This document shows, in pieces, positions 1 to 9,355 of a stretch of 64,000 nt of DNA; within the stretch, counting starts at the first letter, position 1; each line of letters starts with the position of its first letter. Origin of the DNA: Keguizhuia sedimenti. Lineage in GTDB: Bacteria; Pseudomonadota; Gammaproteobacteria; Burkholderiales; Burkholderiaceae_D. A program made the translations under genes and the position numbers. The notes under the pieces are model-generated. The model did not search any database. It was not told the DNA's origin and saw nothing but the letters and a program-made list of their open reading frames with translations. The stretch spans positions 496,001-560,000 of the forward strand of contig JAUYVH010000001.1 in NCBI GenBank assembly GCA_030715135.1. Reading direction: 5' to 3'.

Positions 1-913
<913 letters not shown>

Positions 914-1026
914 ATATGTTCATTTGCGTTGCATTTGCTTGATCGGAAAAACCAAGCATTGGTACTGAAAATTGGCAATTTACACAAGCTGGTAAAAGAG
1001 CCTGCCAGCCTAACCGGAGATACCTA

Positions 1027-1284
1027 ATGGATCAGCAACACAACGAATCAAGCACAGCGAGCTTTATGCTTTTTGCGCTCTTGCATCTTCTTTGCTGCGG
1101 ATTACCCTTGCTGCTTCTAGCCGGGGTGTCCTTTACCTTTGTGTCACCGGTTTGGCCGATCGCCGGAGGTGGATTAATTGTTCTGGGTATAGTCGGATTC
1201 ATCTGGTACGCCAAACGTGGCTGTGCTACCTGCCCACGTAATGAAGGAAGCAGCTCTTCGGAAGCTAACCATTGCAAGAGGTGA
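1027..1284 (+). CDS. Small two-helix membrane protein with Cys pairs, mer-associated
   Basis: An 85-residue inner-membrane protein with two predicted helices (about residues 13-36 and 43-61). Helix 1 contains a vicinal Cys pair (HLLCCGLPLL), and a CATCP motif follows helix 2 on the side after the membrane. A Cys pair inside the first helix and a second pair after the helices is the layout of mercury importers such as MerF and MerT, but I do not see a clear match to one family. The start has a good GGAG site at about 1016. It lies between merA and a second disulfide oxidoreductase (next start 4 bases after this stop), so a metal or thiol role is inferred from context only. Confidence 0.7.
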   Translation: MDQQHNESSTASFMLFALLHLLCCGLPLLLLAGVSFTFVSPVWPIAGGGLIVLGIVGFIWYAKRGCATCPRNEGSSSSEANHCKR

Positions 1285-1288
1285 CGTC

Positions 1289-2635
1289 ATGGTCAAACAA
1301 TATGATCTAGTCGTTCTCGGCGCGGGTACTGCGGCAATGGTAGCCGCCATGCGCGTGTGCGCGGCAGGAAAGCAAGTTGCGGTGATTGACTTTCGTCCAC
1401 TCGGTGGCACCTGTGCGTTGCGCGGTTGTGACCCGAAAAAGATGTTGATTGGCGGCGTATCTGCAATTGACCATGTCCGCCGCATGCAAGGCAAAGGGGT
1501 CGTCGGCGATCCGAAAATTGATTGGCCCCAGCTCATGGCGCACAAGCGATCCTTTACTGACCCGGTGCCGCAAAAGAACGAACAGCGCTATGCGGACAAG
1601 GGAATCGACACCTATCACGGCCATGCGCAATTTACCGGTACAAACATCATCGATGTAGCAGGCCAGACGCTTGAAGCCAAACACATCTTGATTGCAACCG
1701 GCGCGGAACCTGCCAAGCTCGGTATCCGGGGCGAAGAATACCTGGTCACCAATGAAGAGTTTCTGTCGCTTGAGACGCTGCCGGCGCGTATCGTATTAGT
1801 TGGCGGAGGGTATATCGCGGCGGAATTCTCCCATATTGCGGCACGCGCCGGTGCCAGTGTGACGATACTCCAGCATGGAAGTCGCATGCTGAAGCAGTTT
1901 GATCCTGATGTGGTCGGGTGGCTGATGGAATCGTTTGACAGTTTGGGAATTGACGTCAAGTTGCAGGCCACTGTCGAGGCAGTTGAAAAAACGAATGACG
2001 GTTACCAAGTCCATGCCTCCATAAATGGCGAACAGATGACCGTCAATGCCGATTTGGTCGTGCACGCTGCAGGACGTAAACCTGCACTGGAAACGCTAAA
2101 CTTGGAGGCGGCTGGGGTGCTAGTAGAAAAAGGTCGCCTCAAATTAAATGAATTCTTGCAAAGCGTATCCAATCCAGCAGTTTACGCAGCAGGTGACGCC
2201 GCTCAGGTTGGGCCGCCATTAACCCCGGTGTCCAGTCATGATGCCAAGGTCGTTGCCGCCAATATCCTTCAGGGAAACCATCATCGGCCCGACTATCAGG
2301 GAGTGCCGAGTGTTGCCTTTACCATTCCGCCTATGGCAGCAGTTGGAATAACAGAGGAAGAGGCGAAGGATAAAGGGATCAGGTTCCGCGTGCAGGCCCA
2401 AAAAGCATCAAGTTGGTTCACGGCTCGACAAGCTGCCGAGTCGGTTTATGGGTTCAAGGTGCTGGTAGACGAAGATACGGACCGCATTCTAGGTGCGCAC
2501 TTGGTAGGGCCTCATGTTGACGAGGTCATTAACCTGTTTGCTCTGGCCATTCGTCATGGTTTAACCGCAGACGACGTGAAGGCCACAATGTTCGCCTATC
2601 CAACGGGTGCATCAGATATCGGCTACATGCTTTGA
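1289..2635 (+). CDS. FAD-dependent pyridine nucleotide-disulfide oxidoreductase (MerA/Lpd-like)
   Basis: A 448-residue flavoprotein of the glutathione reductase/mercuric reductase superfamily. Seen: N-terminal FAD motif (VVLGAGTAAMVAA), a redox-active disulfide segment (GGTCALRGCDPKK), the NAD(P)-binding motif (VGGGYIAAEFSHIAA) and the YAAGDAAQ FAD segment. The C-terminus lacks both the MerA CC pair and the usual His-Pro-type acid/base pair of lipoamide dehydrogenase, so substrate is unknown. I chose the ATG at 1289 because AAGAGG lies just upstream and the product then begins directly before the FAD motif; a longer in-frame start at 1217 would overlap the upstream gene heavily. It is probably co-transcribed with that gene as part of the mer cargo. 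Confidence 0.85.
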   Translation: MVKQYDLVVLGAGTAAMVAAMRVCAAGKQVAVIDFRPLGGTCALRGCDPKKMLIGGVSAIDHVRRMQGKGVVGDPKIDWPQLMAHKRSFTDPVPQKNEQRYADKGIDTYHGHAQFTGTNIIDVAGQTLEAKHILIATGAEPAKLGIRGEEYLVTNEEFLSLETLPARIVLVGGGYIAAEFSHIAARAGASVTILQHGSRMLKQFDPDVVGWLMESFDSLGIDVKLQATVEAVEKTNDGYQVHASINGEQMTVNADLVVHAAGRKPALETLNLEAAGVLVEKGRLKLNEFLQSVSNPAVYAAGDAAQVGPPLTPVSSHDAKVVAANILQGNHHRPDYQGVPSVAFTIPPMAAVGITEEEAKDKGIRFRVQAQKASSWFTARQAAESVYGFKVLVDEDTDRILGAHLVGPHVDEVINLFALAIRHGLTADDVKATMFAYPTGASDIGYML

Positions 2636-2689
2636 TTGCAAGCCAGAATAGCTGAGTGCCGCCTAAACACCTGTCCTTGAGCGTACAAA

Positions 2690-2803
2690 TGGAAAATTAA
2701 ATGGACAAAACAACACCGTTAGTCCATTTTTAAAAGAAAATTTATGGACATATCTTTTTACATTAAGTGATTGTTTTTAAATAAATATGCCATGTCCATT
2801 TGA
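2690..2803. mobile_element. Probable terminal region of the mer-carrying mobile element
   Basis: This AT-rich stretch between the last cargo gene and the comM fragment holds four copies of ATGGAC or its reverse: 2702-2707 (+), 2722-2727 (-), 2744-2750 (+) and 2793-2799 (-). The first three are separated by short runs of A and T. Clustered short repeats at the boundary of an insertion are what transposase-binding arrays of Tn7- and Tn5053/Tni-type elements look like. Family and exact end are inferences, since neither the transposase nor the other end is in view. A recombinase res site is the alternative reading. Confidence 0.45.
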
Positions 2804-2824
2804 GGGTTAGTTGGCAGTAGCTGT

Positions 2825-3502
2825 GCTGTTGCCCTGGTTGGCGGCGGGAGCACGCCGCGCCCCAGAGAAATTTCATTAGCCCATCACGGCGTACTTTTTC
2901 TCGACGAATTGCCGGAATTCGACCGCAAGGTACTGGAAGTACTGCGCGAACCGCTGGAGTCCGGACAGATCACCATTTCACGGGCGGCACGGCAAGCGGA
3001 TTTCCCGGCGCGCTTTCAATTGATCGCGGCGATGAATTCCTGTCCATGCGGCTATCTGGGCCATCCTTCTAATAAATGCCGTTGCACGCCCGACTTGATT
3101 GCGCGTTACCAAAGCAAGATTTCCGGCCCGCTATTGGACAGGATCGATATCCAGATTGAAGTTGCAGCCTTGTCAAACGATGAACTGGCAAAGCAAGCCG
3201 ATGGCGAGTCCTCTGTTGCAATTGCCAAACGCGTGGAACGAGCCAGGCACCGACAGTTCGCAAGGCAGGGCAAATGCAACAACAATCTATCCCCCGGCGA
3301 ACTCGATCTGCATTGCAGGCCTGACGGGGATGGTAAACAATTGCTGCGCACGGCCATGACGCGCTTGCACTGGTCGGCCCGCGCCTATCATCGGGTTCTT
3401 AAAATTGCGCGCACCATTGCCGACCTTGATCAACAGGCATCGATCATGCCGCAGCATGTCGCCGAAGCGATTCAATACCGTCGCGCAATGCGCGAGCAAT
3501 AA
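2825..3502 (+). pseudogene. comM: comM (YifB-type Mg-chelatase-like ATPase), 3' fragment left by insertion
   Basis: ComM is the hexameric helicase that promotes branch migration during natural transformation. From position 2825 the + strand reads in frame with ComM homology (VALVGGGS, then EISLAHHGVLFLDELPEFDR with the Walker B region, the CPCGYLGHP Cys cluster and the C-terminal helical domain) to the stop at 3500-3502. About 225 residues of a roughly 500-residue protein remain. Homology stops at about 2820, with an in-frame TGA at 2801-2803, so the N-terminal half, including Walker A, is displaced by the mer element. The ATG at 2909 is internal to the family and not a true start. Confidence 0.85.
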
Positions 3503-3733
3503 ACTCATTTCGATTATTCTGACAAAGCTGCCAGTTATCCAGGCTATTCCATAAGCGCCACAGCACTGCCATTTTTGACCTCAAGACGTATGCAGCATGG
3601 CTTGCGCAACTATTCATAAGCTTGCATTTCTCTAAATAGGCACGGATATAAATTCCCACCAGGAACTATTCCGCTCAGGAAACACTCCTATCCAATCTCT
3701 TTATTTTTGGTCGTGCAATGCACGTAACGGATC

Positions 3734-4546
3734 ATGTCTTCCTTTTCAACTTTTTCCCCGAAGCGTGCTATTTCGGCGCTTGTCATAACCATTATTCTTT
3801 CGGCATGCGGTGGTGGAGGAGGTGGCAATTCCGAACCCGGTGCCGGCACACAGACAGACGCACTTGCCAGCAAAACGGGAAAGCCTGCCAAAGGCAGCAG
3901 TGCTTCACCGGTCGACAGGCCATCAAGTGAGATTCCGGCAGAACAAACTGATAGGAATGAACCATTACAAGCCCTCACGATTGACTACTATGGCGATTCG
4001 ACAATCTGGGGATATGAAAGCGGAACCGGAGCACGCGTTGCCACACCCGCACCCGCGGCATTTGCTGCTGCGCTACCGACACCCTCTCGCCATACGGTAC
4101 GTAATGAAGGCGTCAACTCGACTGATGCATGCCAATTATTGAACGGGCAGGATGGCCAGCACCCCGCATGGGATACCCAGATGGCGTCATCCAATGCGGA
4201 TATCGTCATCATCAACCATGCAATCAACGATCAATGGCGCATGAGCGTCGACCAATACAAATCCTGCCTGACATCGCTGGCCGTCAAGGCGAAAGCTCAC
4301 GGCAAGAAAATTGTTTTCGAAACGCCGAATCCGACGCTGAATGACATGTCGGCCTATATGAATGCCATGAAGGCCGTCGCTGCGCAGCAAGGCGTACCGG
4401 TCATCGACCAATACAGTTACCTGCTCAATTATCTGGACGGGAAAAGCCCATACACGATTTGCCCGGACGGCTTGCATCCGACCGATGAAGTGTATGTCCT
4501 GAAGGGGAAATATGCAGCGAAGGTATTTGCATCTTTAAACTACTAA
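3734..4546 (+). CDS. SGNH/GDSL-type hydrolase, lipoprotein (copy 1)
   Basis: A 270-residue predicted outer-envelope lipoprotein. A signal sequence ends in the lipobox LSAC, followed by a Gly stretch and a long Thr/Ser/Pro/Lys linker to about residue 75. The catalytic domain follows: block I IDYYGDSTIWG with the nucleophile Ser, a block II-like NEGVNST, block III HAIND (Asn) and block V DGLHP (Asp and His). SGNH enzymes hydrolyse esters, often O-acetyl groups on glycans or peptidoglycan; the substrate here is unknown. It is paralogous to the gene at 6129, sharing the GARVATPAPAAFAAALP-type stretch and the catalytic blocks. An acyltransferase-3 gene lies further downstream, which suggests surface-glycan acylation chemistry (inference). 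Confidence 0.85.
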   Translation: MSSFSTFSPKRAISALVITIILSACGGGGGGNSEPGAGTQTDALASKTGKPAKGSSASPVDRPSSEIPAEQTDRNEPLQALTIDYYGDSTIWGYESGTGARVATPAPAAFAAALPTPSRHTVRNEGVNSTDACQLLNGQDGQHPAWDTQMASSNADIVIINHAINDQWRMSVDQYKSCLTSLAVKAKAHGKKIVFETPNPTLNDMSAYMNAMKAVAAQQGVPVIDQYSYLLNYLDGKSPYTICPDGLHPTDEVYVLKGKYAAKVFASLNY

Positions 4547-4582
4547 TATTTTTTTCACATCCGATGCAAATATAAGTAAAAA

Positions 4583-4607
4583 GGGAGCGGCTCGATATGC
4601 CGCTCCC
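4583..4607 (-). terminator. Rho-independent terminator of the 4633-5562 lipoprotein gene
   Basis: Perfect 9-bp stem GGGAGCGGC/GCCGCTCCC with a 7-base loop. Read on the minus strand it is followed by five T (4578-4582). It sits between two convergent genes and may also act on the plus-strand SGNH gene, although the T run favours the minus strand. Confidence 0.85.
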
Positions 4608-4632
4608 AAATCCAAACTAATACAAACTAAAC

Positions 4633-5562
4633 TTACTCAACTGCTGCTGCACGCGCTTCAAACTGAGAATACCCTGTTAAGCCGCCACCGTTCGCCACTC
4701 CAGCAACGCCCGATTTCGTTACACTTACTGCGGGCACGGTCACAGGATCCGCACCACGCACGATCGAAAGGTTCGAATACGAGAGCGAGACTTCAAATGG
4801 CGTTTCTTTCGGAGCAGAGAAATTTCTGATGCTATTGATCACGCTTAGGGCTTGACCACTTGCTGCTCCCTTAGCTGCCAATACAGCTGCATTGACATCC
4901 AGTGATACATCCGTAACAAGATCGCCTCCGACGGTGGGGGTGGATTGCGCGTCAATGACTAATGCATCGTCTGCTGCCAGGCTGACATTTGCTTCCTGTC
5001 CGGCGCTATTCTTTGCATATACATACATTTTTGCTGTGCTTGGAACCGCAAAGCTAACGGTATCCGGGGCGTCACCAGCACCTGGAGTTACGGTAACGTC
5101 AACTTGATCAATCATGATCTGCAACACTTCTTGCTCTGTTGTTGCCTGATCTTTCAACTCGAAAGCGATACGGCCACGGCTTGTCGTTTCAGCCGTAGCA
5201 GAATTATCGTAAGCCAGTCGCAAACCGATGGTATCCAATGGCGCATCAGTTGCTGCGGTCGGATCGACACCATATATTCCATATCCACCAGTATTGTCGG
5301 CTCCCGTACGCGGCTCCTTGGAGATAAAGTCGTCAACACCAATCACAACTGGACCTGCCAAGACATTGGCTACGGAAAAATCTCCAGCAAGCTTTTGATC
5401 AGTCGTTGGTGCAACAACCCCGGTGCCACCACCAGCAGGAGGATTATTGGTGCCGCCACCGCCGGCGCTGCTATCGTCATCGCCACCACCACCGCCGCCA
5501 CCGCATGCAGCAAGCATTGCGACGACTGCCATCGAAATCATTGCGTTTTTGTATTTAAACAT
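4633..5562 (-). CDS. Hypothetical Gly-rich lipoprotein
   Basis: A 309-residue predicted lipoprotein: short signal peptide, lipobox LAAC, then a run of seven Gly, an acidic patch and a Gly/Pro/Thr linker up to about residue 55. The rest is Ala/Val/Thr/Asp-rich with a pattern expected of beta-strands and no catalytic motif that I recognise. It is transcribed against its neighbours, and both flanking plus-strand genes are SGNH lipoproteins with the same Cys-Gly-tract start. Function unknown; a structural or ligand-binding surface protein is possible. A strong hairpin terminator follows the stop. Confidence 0.75.
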   Translation of the reverse strand: MFKYKNAMISMAVVAMLAACGGGGGGGDDDSSAGGGGTNNPPAGGGTGVVAPTTDQKLAGDFSVANVLAGPVVIGVDDFISKEPRTGADNTGGYGIYGVDPTAATDAPLDTIGLRLAYDNSATAETTSRGRIAFELKDQATTEQEVLQIMIDQVDVTVTPGAGDAPDTVSFAVPSTAKMYVYAKNSAGQEANVSLAADDALVIDAQSTPTVGGDLVTDVSLDVNAAVLAAKGAASGQALSVINSIRNFSAPKETPFEVSLSYSNLSIVRGADPVTVPAVSVTKSGVAGVANGGGLTGYSQFEARAAAVE

Positions 5563-6128
5563 GTGAGCTTCCTCTCTCTATGAATTGGAACAATCAGAAA
5601 CGCATTGCAAGCATAAAAATCTGTCGGCACTTGCCGTGCTTGCATTGCGTAGAACTGCTTGTCACAGAAACTGTGGAACCACGCCCCAGGAAATTTGAAA
5701 CGCACGCTCGCACAAACCTTTACTAAAAAGAAATCAACTTTCATTCGCTGTTGACTCGTGGACAAATTTACTGGCGCAACCAAGGAAGATTTTTGTGTTG
5801 GCTCAAATTCGCCCGTGTTTAAAAACGGTTGCCACACGTTTAAAGATTTTGTTTGTCTTAACACAAATTTGTTACTGCACTAAGCGCGTGGTTTGCAGTC
5901 GGAAGCTTGTGAAAAATAAATTTTATTTTTCTACTCAGAAATTTTTTTCTTACATCTCGATACAAATCTGATTCTTGCGCAAATACGTTCTTAATGACAC
6001 GCAAGGTGCAATTGCGAGATCAATGAAAAACTGATCAGCATTGAACATATGAACCCAAATTAATTTTGAACGGCGATTCAATGCTCTCAAGCAATGCCGT
6101 TCAATATTAAATTTTCACGGAGGAAATT
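5563..6128. other. Divergent intergenic region, AT-rich
   Basis: About 565 bases between the starts of the minus-strand lipoprotein and the plus-strand SGNH gene. The right half (about 5850-6120) is clearly AT-rich and should hold the divergent promoters. No convincing -35/-10 pair, repeat or RNA was identified. Confidence 0.4.
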
Positions 6129-6878
6129 TTGAAGAAGCTTTTTAATCCTGCGGTAATTTGTTTTGCATTGAGTTTGGCGGCCTGTGGTGGAGGAGGTGGT
6201 GGCGACGACGGTAATGGAAGCGGCTCCTCCGGTGGAGCGCAAGCAGGGGGACAGCCTCAGACACCCAATGCGCAGAAGCTAGCCAGTACTGCACAAGTCA
6301 TCGATTATTACGGTGATTCCACCATCTGGGGTTGGCAAACACAGACTGACGGCGCTCAGGTTGCCGTTCCCGCTCCGGCTGCATTCGCCGCAGCGTTGCC
6401 GGCCACTCCCGCCCATACTGTCAATAATCTGGGAGTCAATGGACAGACCGCCTGCGAACTGCTGGCGGGCACAAACGGCTTTGATGATTGGGCAACGCGC
6501 ATGGATGCTGCGACGGCAACCACGGTCGTGATTCTGAATCATGGCATTAACGATGCGGTGTCAGCTAACAGTGTTCCAGTGAATCAGTACAGAACTTGCC
6601 TGACCGGTCTTGCTCAAGCTGCCAAAGCGGAAAACAAGCGCGTGATTTTTGAAACGCCGAATCCAATTTCCGATACACGCTTAGGACCTTATATCCAGGC
6701 AATGCGGGAAGTCGCTGCACAGGAAGGCCTGTCGGTAATCGACCAGTATGCCTACCTGACCGATCAGTATGGCCAGGACGCAAGCATCATTGCCCCGGAC
6801 GGACTACATCCTACTGACGAAATCTATCGCGTAAAGGGTGCATATGCGGCCAGTGAATTCCTGAAGCTCGACAAATAA
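6129..6878 (+). CDS. SGNH/GDSL-type hydrolase, lipoprotein (copy 2)
   Basis: A 249-residue paralogue of the gene at 3734. It starts with TTG at 6129, supported by a GGAGG site at 6119-6123. The signal peptide ends in lipobox LAAC followed by six Gly and an Asp/Gly/Ser linker. Catalytic blocks: IDYYGDSTIWGW (Ser), NHGIND (Asn) and DGLHPTDE (Asp/His). The linker is shorter than in copy 1. Two copies of a secreted esterase upstream of a membrane acyltransferase suggest turnover of acyl groups on an envelope polymer; the polymer cannot be named. Confidence 0.85.
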   Translation: MKKLFNPAVICFALSLAACGGGGGGDDGNGSGSSGGAQAGGQPQTPNAQKLASTAQVIDYYGDSTIWGWQTQTDGAQVAVPAPAAFAAALPATPAHTVNNLGVNGQTACELLAGTNGFDDWATRMDAATATTVVILNHGINDAVSANSVPVNQYRTCLTGLAQAAKAENKRVIFETPNPISDTRLGPYIQAMREVAAQEGLSVIDQYAYLTDQYGQDASIIAPDGLHPTDEIYRVKGAYAASEFLKLDK

Positions 6879-7076
6879 GCCAGGAAATCTTTCCAGAGCC
6901 ATCAAACAGGGCACTGGAAAGAGCCATGCTTATCAGAGAACCGGGACACTGCTCCAATTCTGCGAAAGTCATTTCTTGTGAGGCATCAATCAACGCATGA
7001 TTTTTGCAGTTAAGCTTAGGAACAAGGGAAACCAGGTCAATTCGAACACTGGTTGCTGTGAGGGAATGGTTGACTC

Positions 7077-8219
7077 ATGATTCAGTCACTTGAAGGATTG
7101 CGCGGCATCGCCGCCTTGATTGTCGCGCTGTATCATTTGAAAATTGGTACCGAATATGTTGCGGTGCTGAAGAATGGTTATCTTTTTGTCGACCTGTTTT
7201 TCGTATTGAGCGGCTTTGTCATCTGCGCAGCGTATTTTTCCAGGATGAATTCGCCGCAGGATTTCAAACCTTTCGTCATCCGGCGTTTTGGCCGGCTGTT
7301 TCCCTTGCTCGTGTTCTCGACGATCCTGTTCGTGCTGCTTACCAACTTGATCGTGCTTGCCAAGAGGTTGGCCGTGGTTTACGGATACGGCGGCTTCCTG
7401 AACAATCCGGATGCATTGACCTACCTGATTCCGAGCGCAGCAGAAATTTTTTCTACTCTGACGCTGACCCATAGTCTTGGCCTGTTCGATGACTTGATCC
7501 TGAACACACCGAGCTGGAGCATAAGTACCGAGTTTTATACATATCTGCTTTTTGCAGCGGTCTGCCTGATTTTTCCGGCAAAAAAGAGATGGCCGGTATT
7601 CGGCTTGCTGACCCTGTTCGGCATGGCCGTAACCATCTGGTCATCGATCAGTGTGCACGACTGCCTTGAAAAAGGCGGTTGCATGGGCGTAACGTATGAC
7701 TATGGTTTTCTGCGCTGCGTATATTCATTTTTCCTGGGTGCCCTTCTTTATCATTTCAGCCGGTCCTTTGCGTTGCCGCATGCACCGCTGCAAGTGACCG
7801 GGCTCGTAACGCTTGGACTGTTCTTTAGCCTGCTGGCGCAATTTCCGGCCATCGCCTTCTTGTTCCCTTTTGCCTTCTCCCTGCTCATCCTGTCGCTGGC
7901 AAAAGACCAAGGTGCGCTGGCGCAGGTACTGAACCTGCGCCCGTTCCAAATCCTCGGGCAGCGCTCCTATTCAATTTACATGTTGCACATGCCGCTGGTG
8001 CTGATCTTTGAAAACATCGCCAAGCGCGTCGACGGTTTCATTTCCGGCGCCGCTGTGCTGATCACTTATGTCGGCGTGCTCCTTGTTCTATCCGGATGGA
8101 GCTACCGTTTTATCGAGGATCCGTTCAGGGAACGCTTCAATCGGCTTGCCGGAAAAAAGAAGACTCTGTCCGCGGCACCAATGCAGGCTATGGAGATCAA
8201 ACCCAGCACGCCGGATTGA
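7077..8219 (+). CDS. Acyltransferase 3 family membrane protein (OafA/YrhL-like)
   Basis: A 380-residue polytopic inner-membrane protein. The N-terminus reads SLEGLRGIAALIVALYH, the hallmark of acyltransferase 3, with the conserved His of the first helix; about ten hydrophobic segments follow, and a basic tail starts at about residue 350. Family members move an acyl group, usually acetyl, from the cytoplasm onto extracellular sugars such as O-antigen or exopolysaccharide. Some family members are fused to an SGNH domain; here two SGNH lipoproteins are encoded just upstream, so a functional link is plausible. Specific substrate unknown. Confidence 0.88.
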   Translation: MIQSLEGLRGIAALIVALYHLKIGTEYVAVLKNGYLFVDLFFVLSGFVICAAYFSRMNSPQDFKPFVIRRFGRLFPLLVFSTILFVLLTNLIVLAKRLAVVYGYGGFLNNPDALTYLIPSAAEIFSTLTLTHSLGLFDDLILNTPSWSISTEFYTYLLFAAVCLIFPAKKRWPVFGLLTLFGMAVTIWSSISVHDCLEKGGCMGVTYDYGFLRCVYSFFLGALLYHFSRSFALPHAPLQVTGLVTLGLFFSLLAQFPAIAFLFPFAFSLLILSLAKDQGALAQVLNLRPFQILGQRSYSIYMLHMPLVLIFENIAKRVDGFISGAAVLITYVGVLLVLSGWSYRFIEDPFRERFNRLAGKKKTLSAAPMQAMEIKPSTPD

Positions 8220-8569
8220 ATAGCGATCCCATGGCCCCACAGCGCTCACTGCGGCGTCGATATTCTTCCTGAAACGATGCAGCATAGTGAACGGAGCGAG
8301 TTTTGTGCTTGCGCAAACTCGCTGAAGAAGATGCGATCTAGCATAGTAACGGTTCTTCACTGAAGAGCCACTCCCTGGAAGTTTTTGCCCGCAGCGCAAG
8401 CATGCGGGCTTTTTTCTTGTATGTCTGCATGTGCCGCATGGGACCAAATTCCGGTTTGCCGGGAAAAGCATTTACAATGGCGCTCGCCGGTCCGTCCGAT
8501 TTCCCGATTCTGCTGTCTGCTTGCAGCTGACCCGAAGACTGCCGTTCATTCCACGCTATTCCTTCTTTC
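8220..8569 (+). other. Intergenic region with two hairpins, possible small RNA
   Basis: No protein gene is evident. It holds a 9-bp perfect stem (8295-8303 with 8315-8323) and, 64 bases later, a strong terminator (8387-8415). The terminator is 170 bases from the acyltransferase stop, so the stretch could be a long 3' untranslated region or an independent small RNA; sequence alone does not decide. Confidence 0.3.
8387..8415 (+). terminator. Rho-independent terminator
   Basis: Stem GCCCGCA (8387-8393) with TGCGGGC (8403-8409), a 9-base loop, followed by a run of T (8410-8415). Confidence 0.8.
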
Positions 8570-9115
8570 ATGCTTCGTTCGATTTTTTTACGTTTTTTCT
8601 TGATTATTCCAATGGCAGGCGCCGCACTGTTATCGGCCTGTTCGCCGACCTATGACTGGCGCGAGGTGCCTGGCACCGACGCCCCCTACATCGCGTCCTT
8701 TCCTGCCAAGCCTGCAACGCATTCCCGGGCAATTGACCTCAACGGCATGAAGGTCACCATGACCATGACCGCCGCCCAGGTGGAAGACATTACCTTTGCT
8801 GTCGGTAGCGTGCCCGCAGCTGACGCCAAGACATCGCTGGCATCGGTCAATGCCATGAAAACCGCGATGGTGAAAAACATCGGTGGAACCGTCCGCCATG
8901 AAAAGATGCTGCCCCCCGCGCTCAACCAGCTTCAGGTGATCGACGTGGAGGCCACGGGAAAGGCAGCCGGAAATAACCCAGGACAATCGCTGATTCTTTT
9001 TGCACGCTTCATCGCCAAACCAGACCGGGCCTATCAGCTGATTGTTATCGGCCCTGAACAAGCGGTGCCGCGCGAGGAAGTGGACATGTTCTTTTCCTCG
9101 TTTAAGGCAAATTAG
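8570..9115 (+). CDS. Hypothetical lipoprotein
   Basis: A 181-residue predicted lipoprotein with a hydrophobic signal peptide (about residues 5-22) and lipobox LSAC at residues 21-24. The mature part begins SPTYDWREVPG and continues as a compact alpha/beta sequence with a PYIASFPAKP strand and a C-terminal amphipathic segment ending FFSSFKAN. I recall similar small lipoproteins in Burkholderiales but no assigned function. It has its own upstream terminator-bounded region, and the next gene starts 240 bases later. Confidence 0.75.
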   Translation: MLRSIFLRFFLIIPMAGAALLSACSPTYDWREVPGTDAPYIASFPAKPATHSRAIDLNGMKVTMTMTAAQVEDITFAVGSVPAADAKTSLASVNAMKTAMVKNIGGTVRHEKMLPPALNQLQVIDVEATGKAAGNNPGQSLILFARFIAKPDRAYQLIVIGPEQAVPREEVDMFFSSFKAN

Positions 9116-9355
9116 GATTTTCGGCATGCTGCAGCCGGTCGGGTGCCGATGGCGGAATTCTGTAGGACAAATGTCGGACGATGAAGGCCGGATTTTTTAC
9201 AGGGAATCTCCGTCAAACCGACATGGCCGCCATTCCGGCTTATTGCATGAATGCGCTTCACCGGCTTTGCTGCAGCGATCAAATCTGAAGTGCGTTCTGG
9301 ATCGGGGTATTGGAGGATGGTATGCTCACACGAAAAATAACAAACGGAGAACTGT

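Noticed and set aside
2909..3502. Separate gene starting at ATG 2909
   Set aside because: Homology to ComM continues upstream of this codon to about 2825, so it is an internal Met of a truncated gene.
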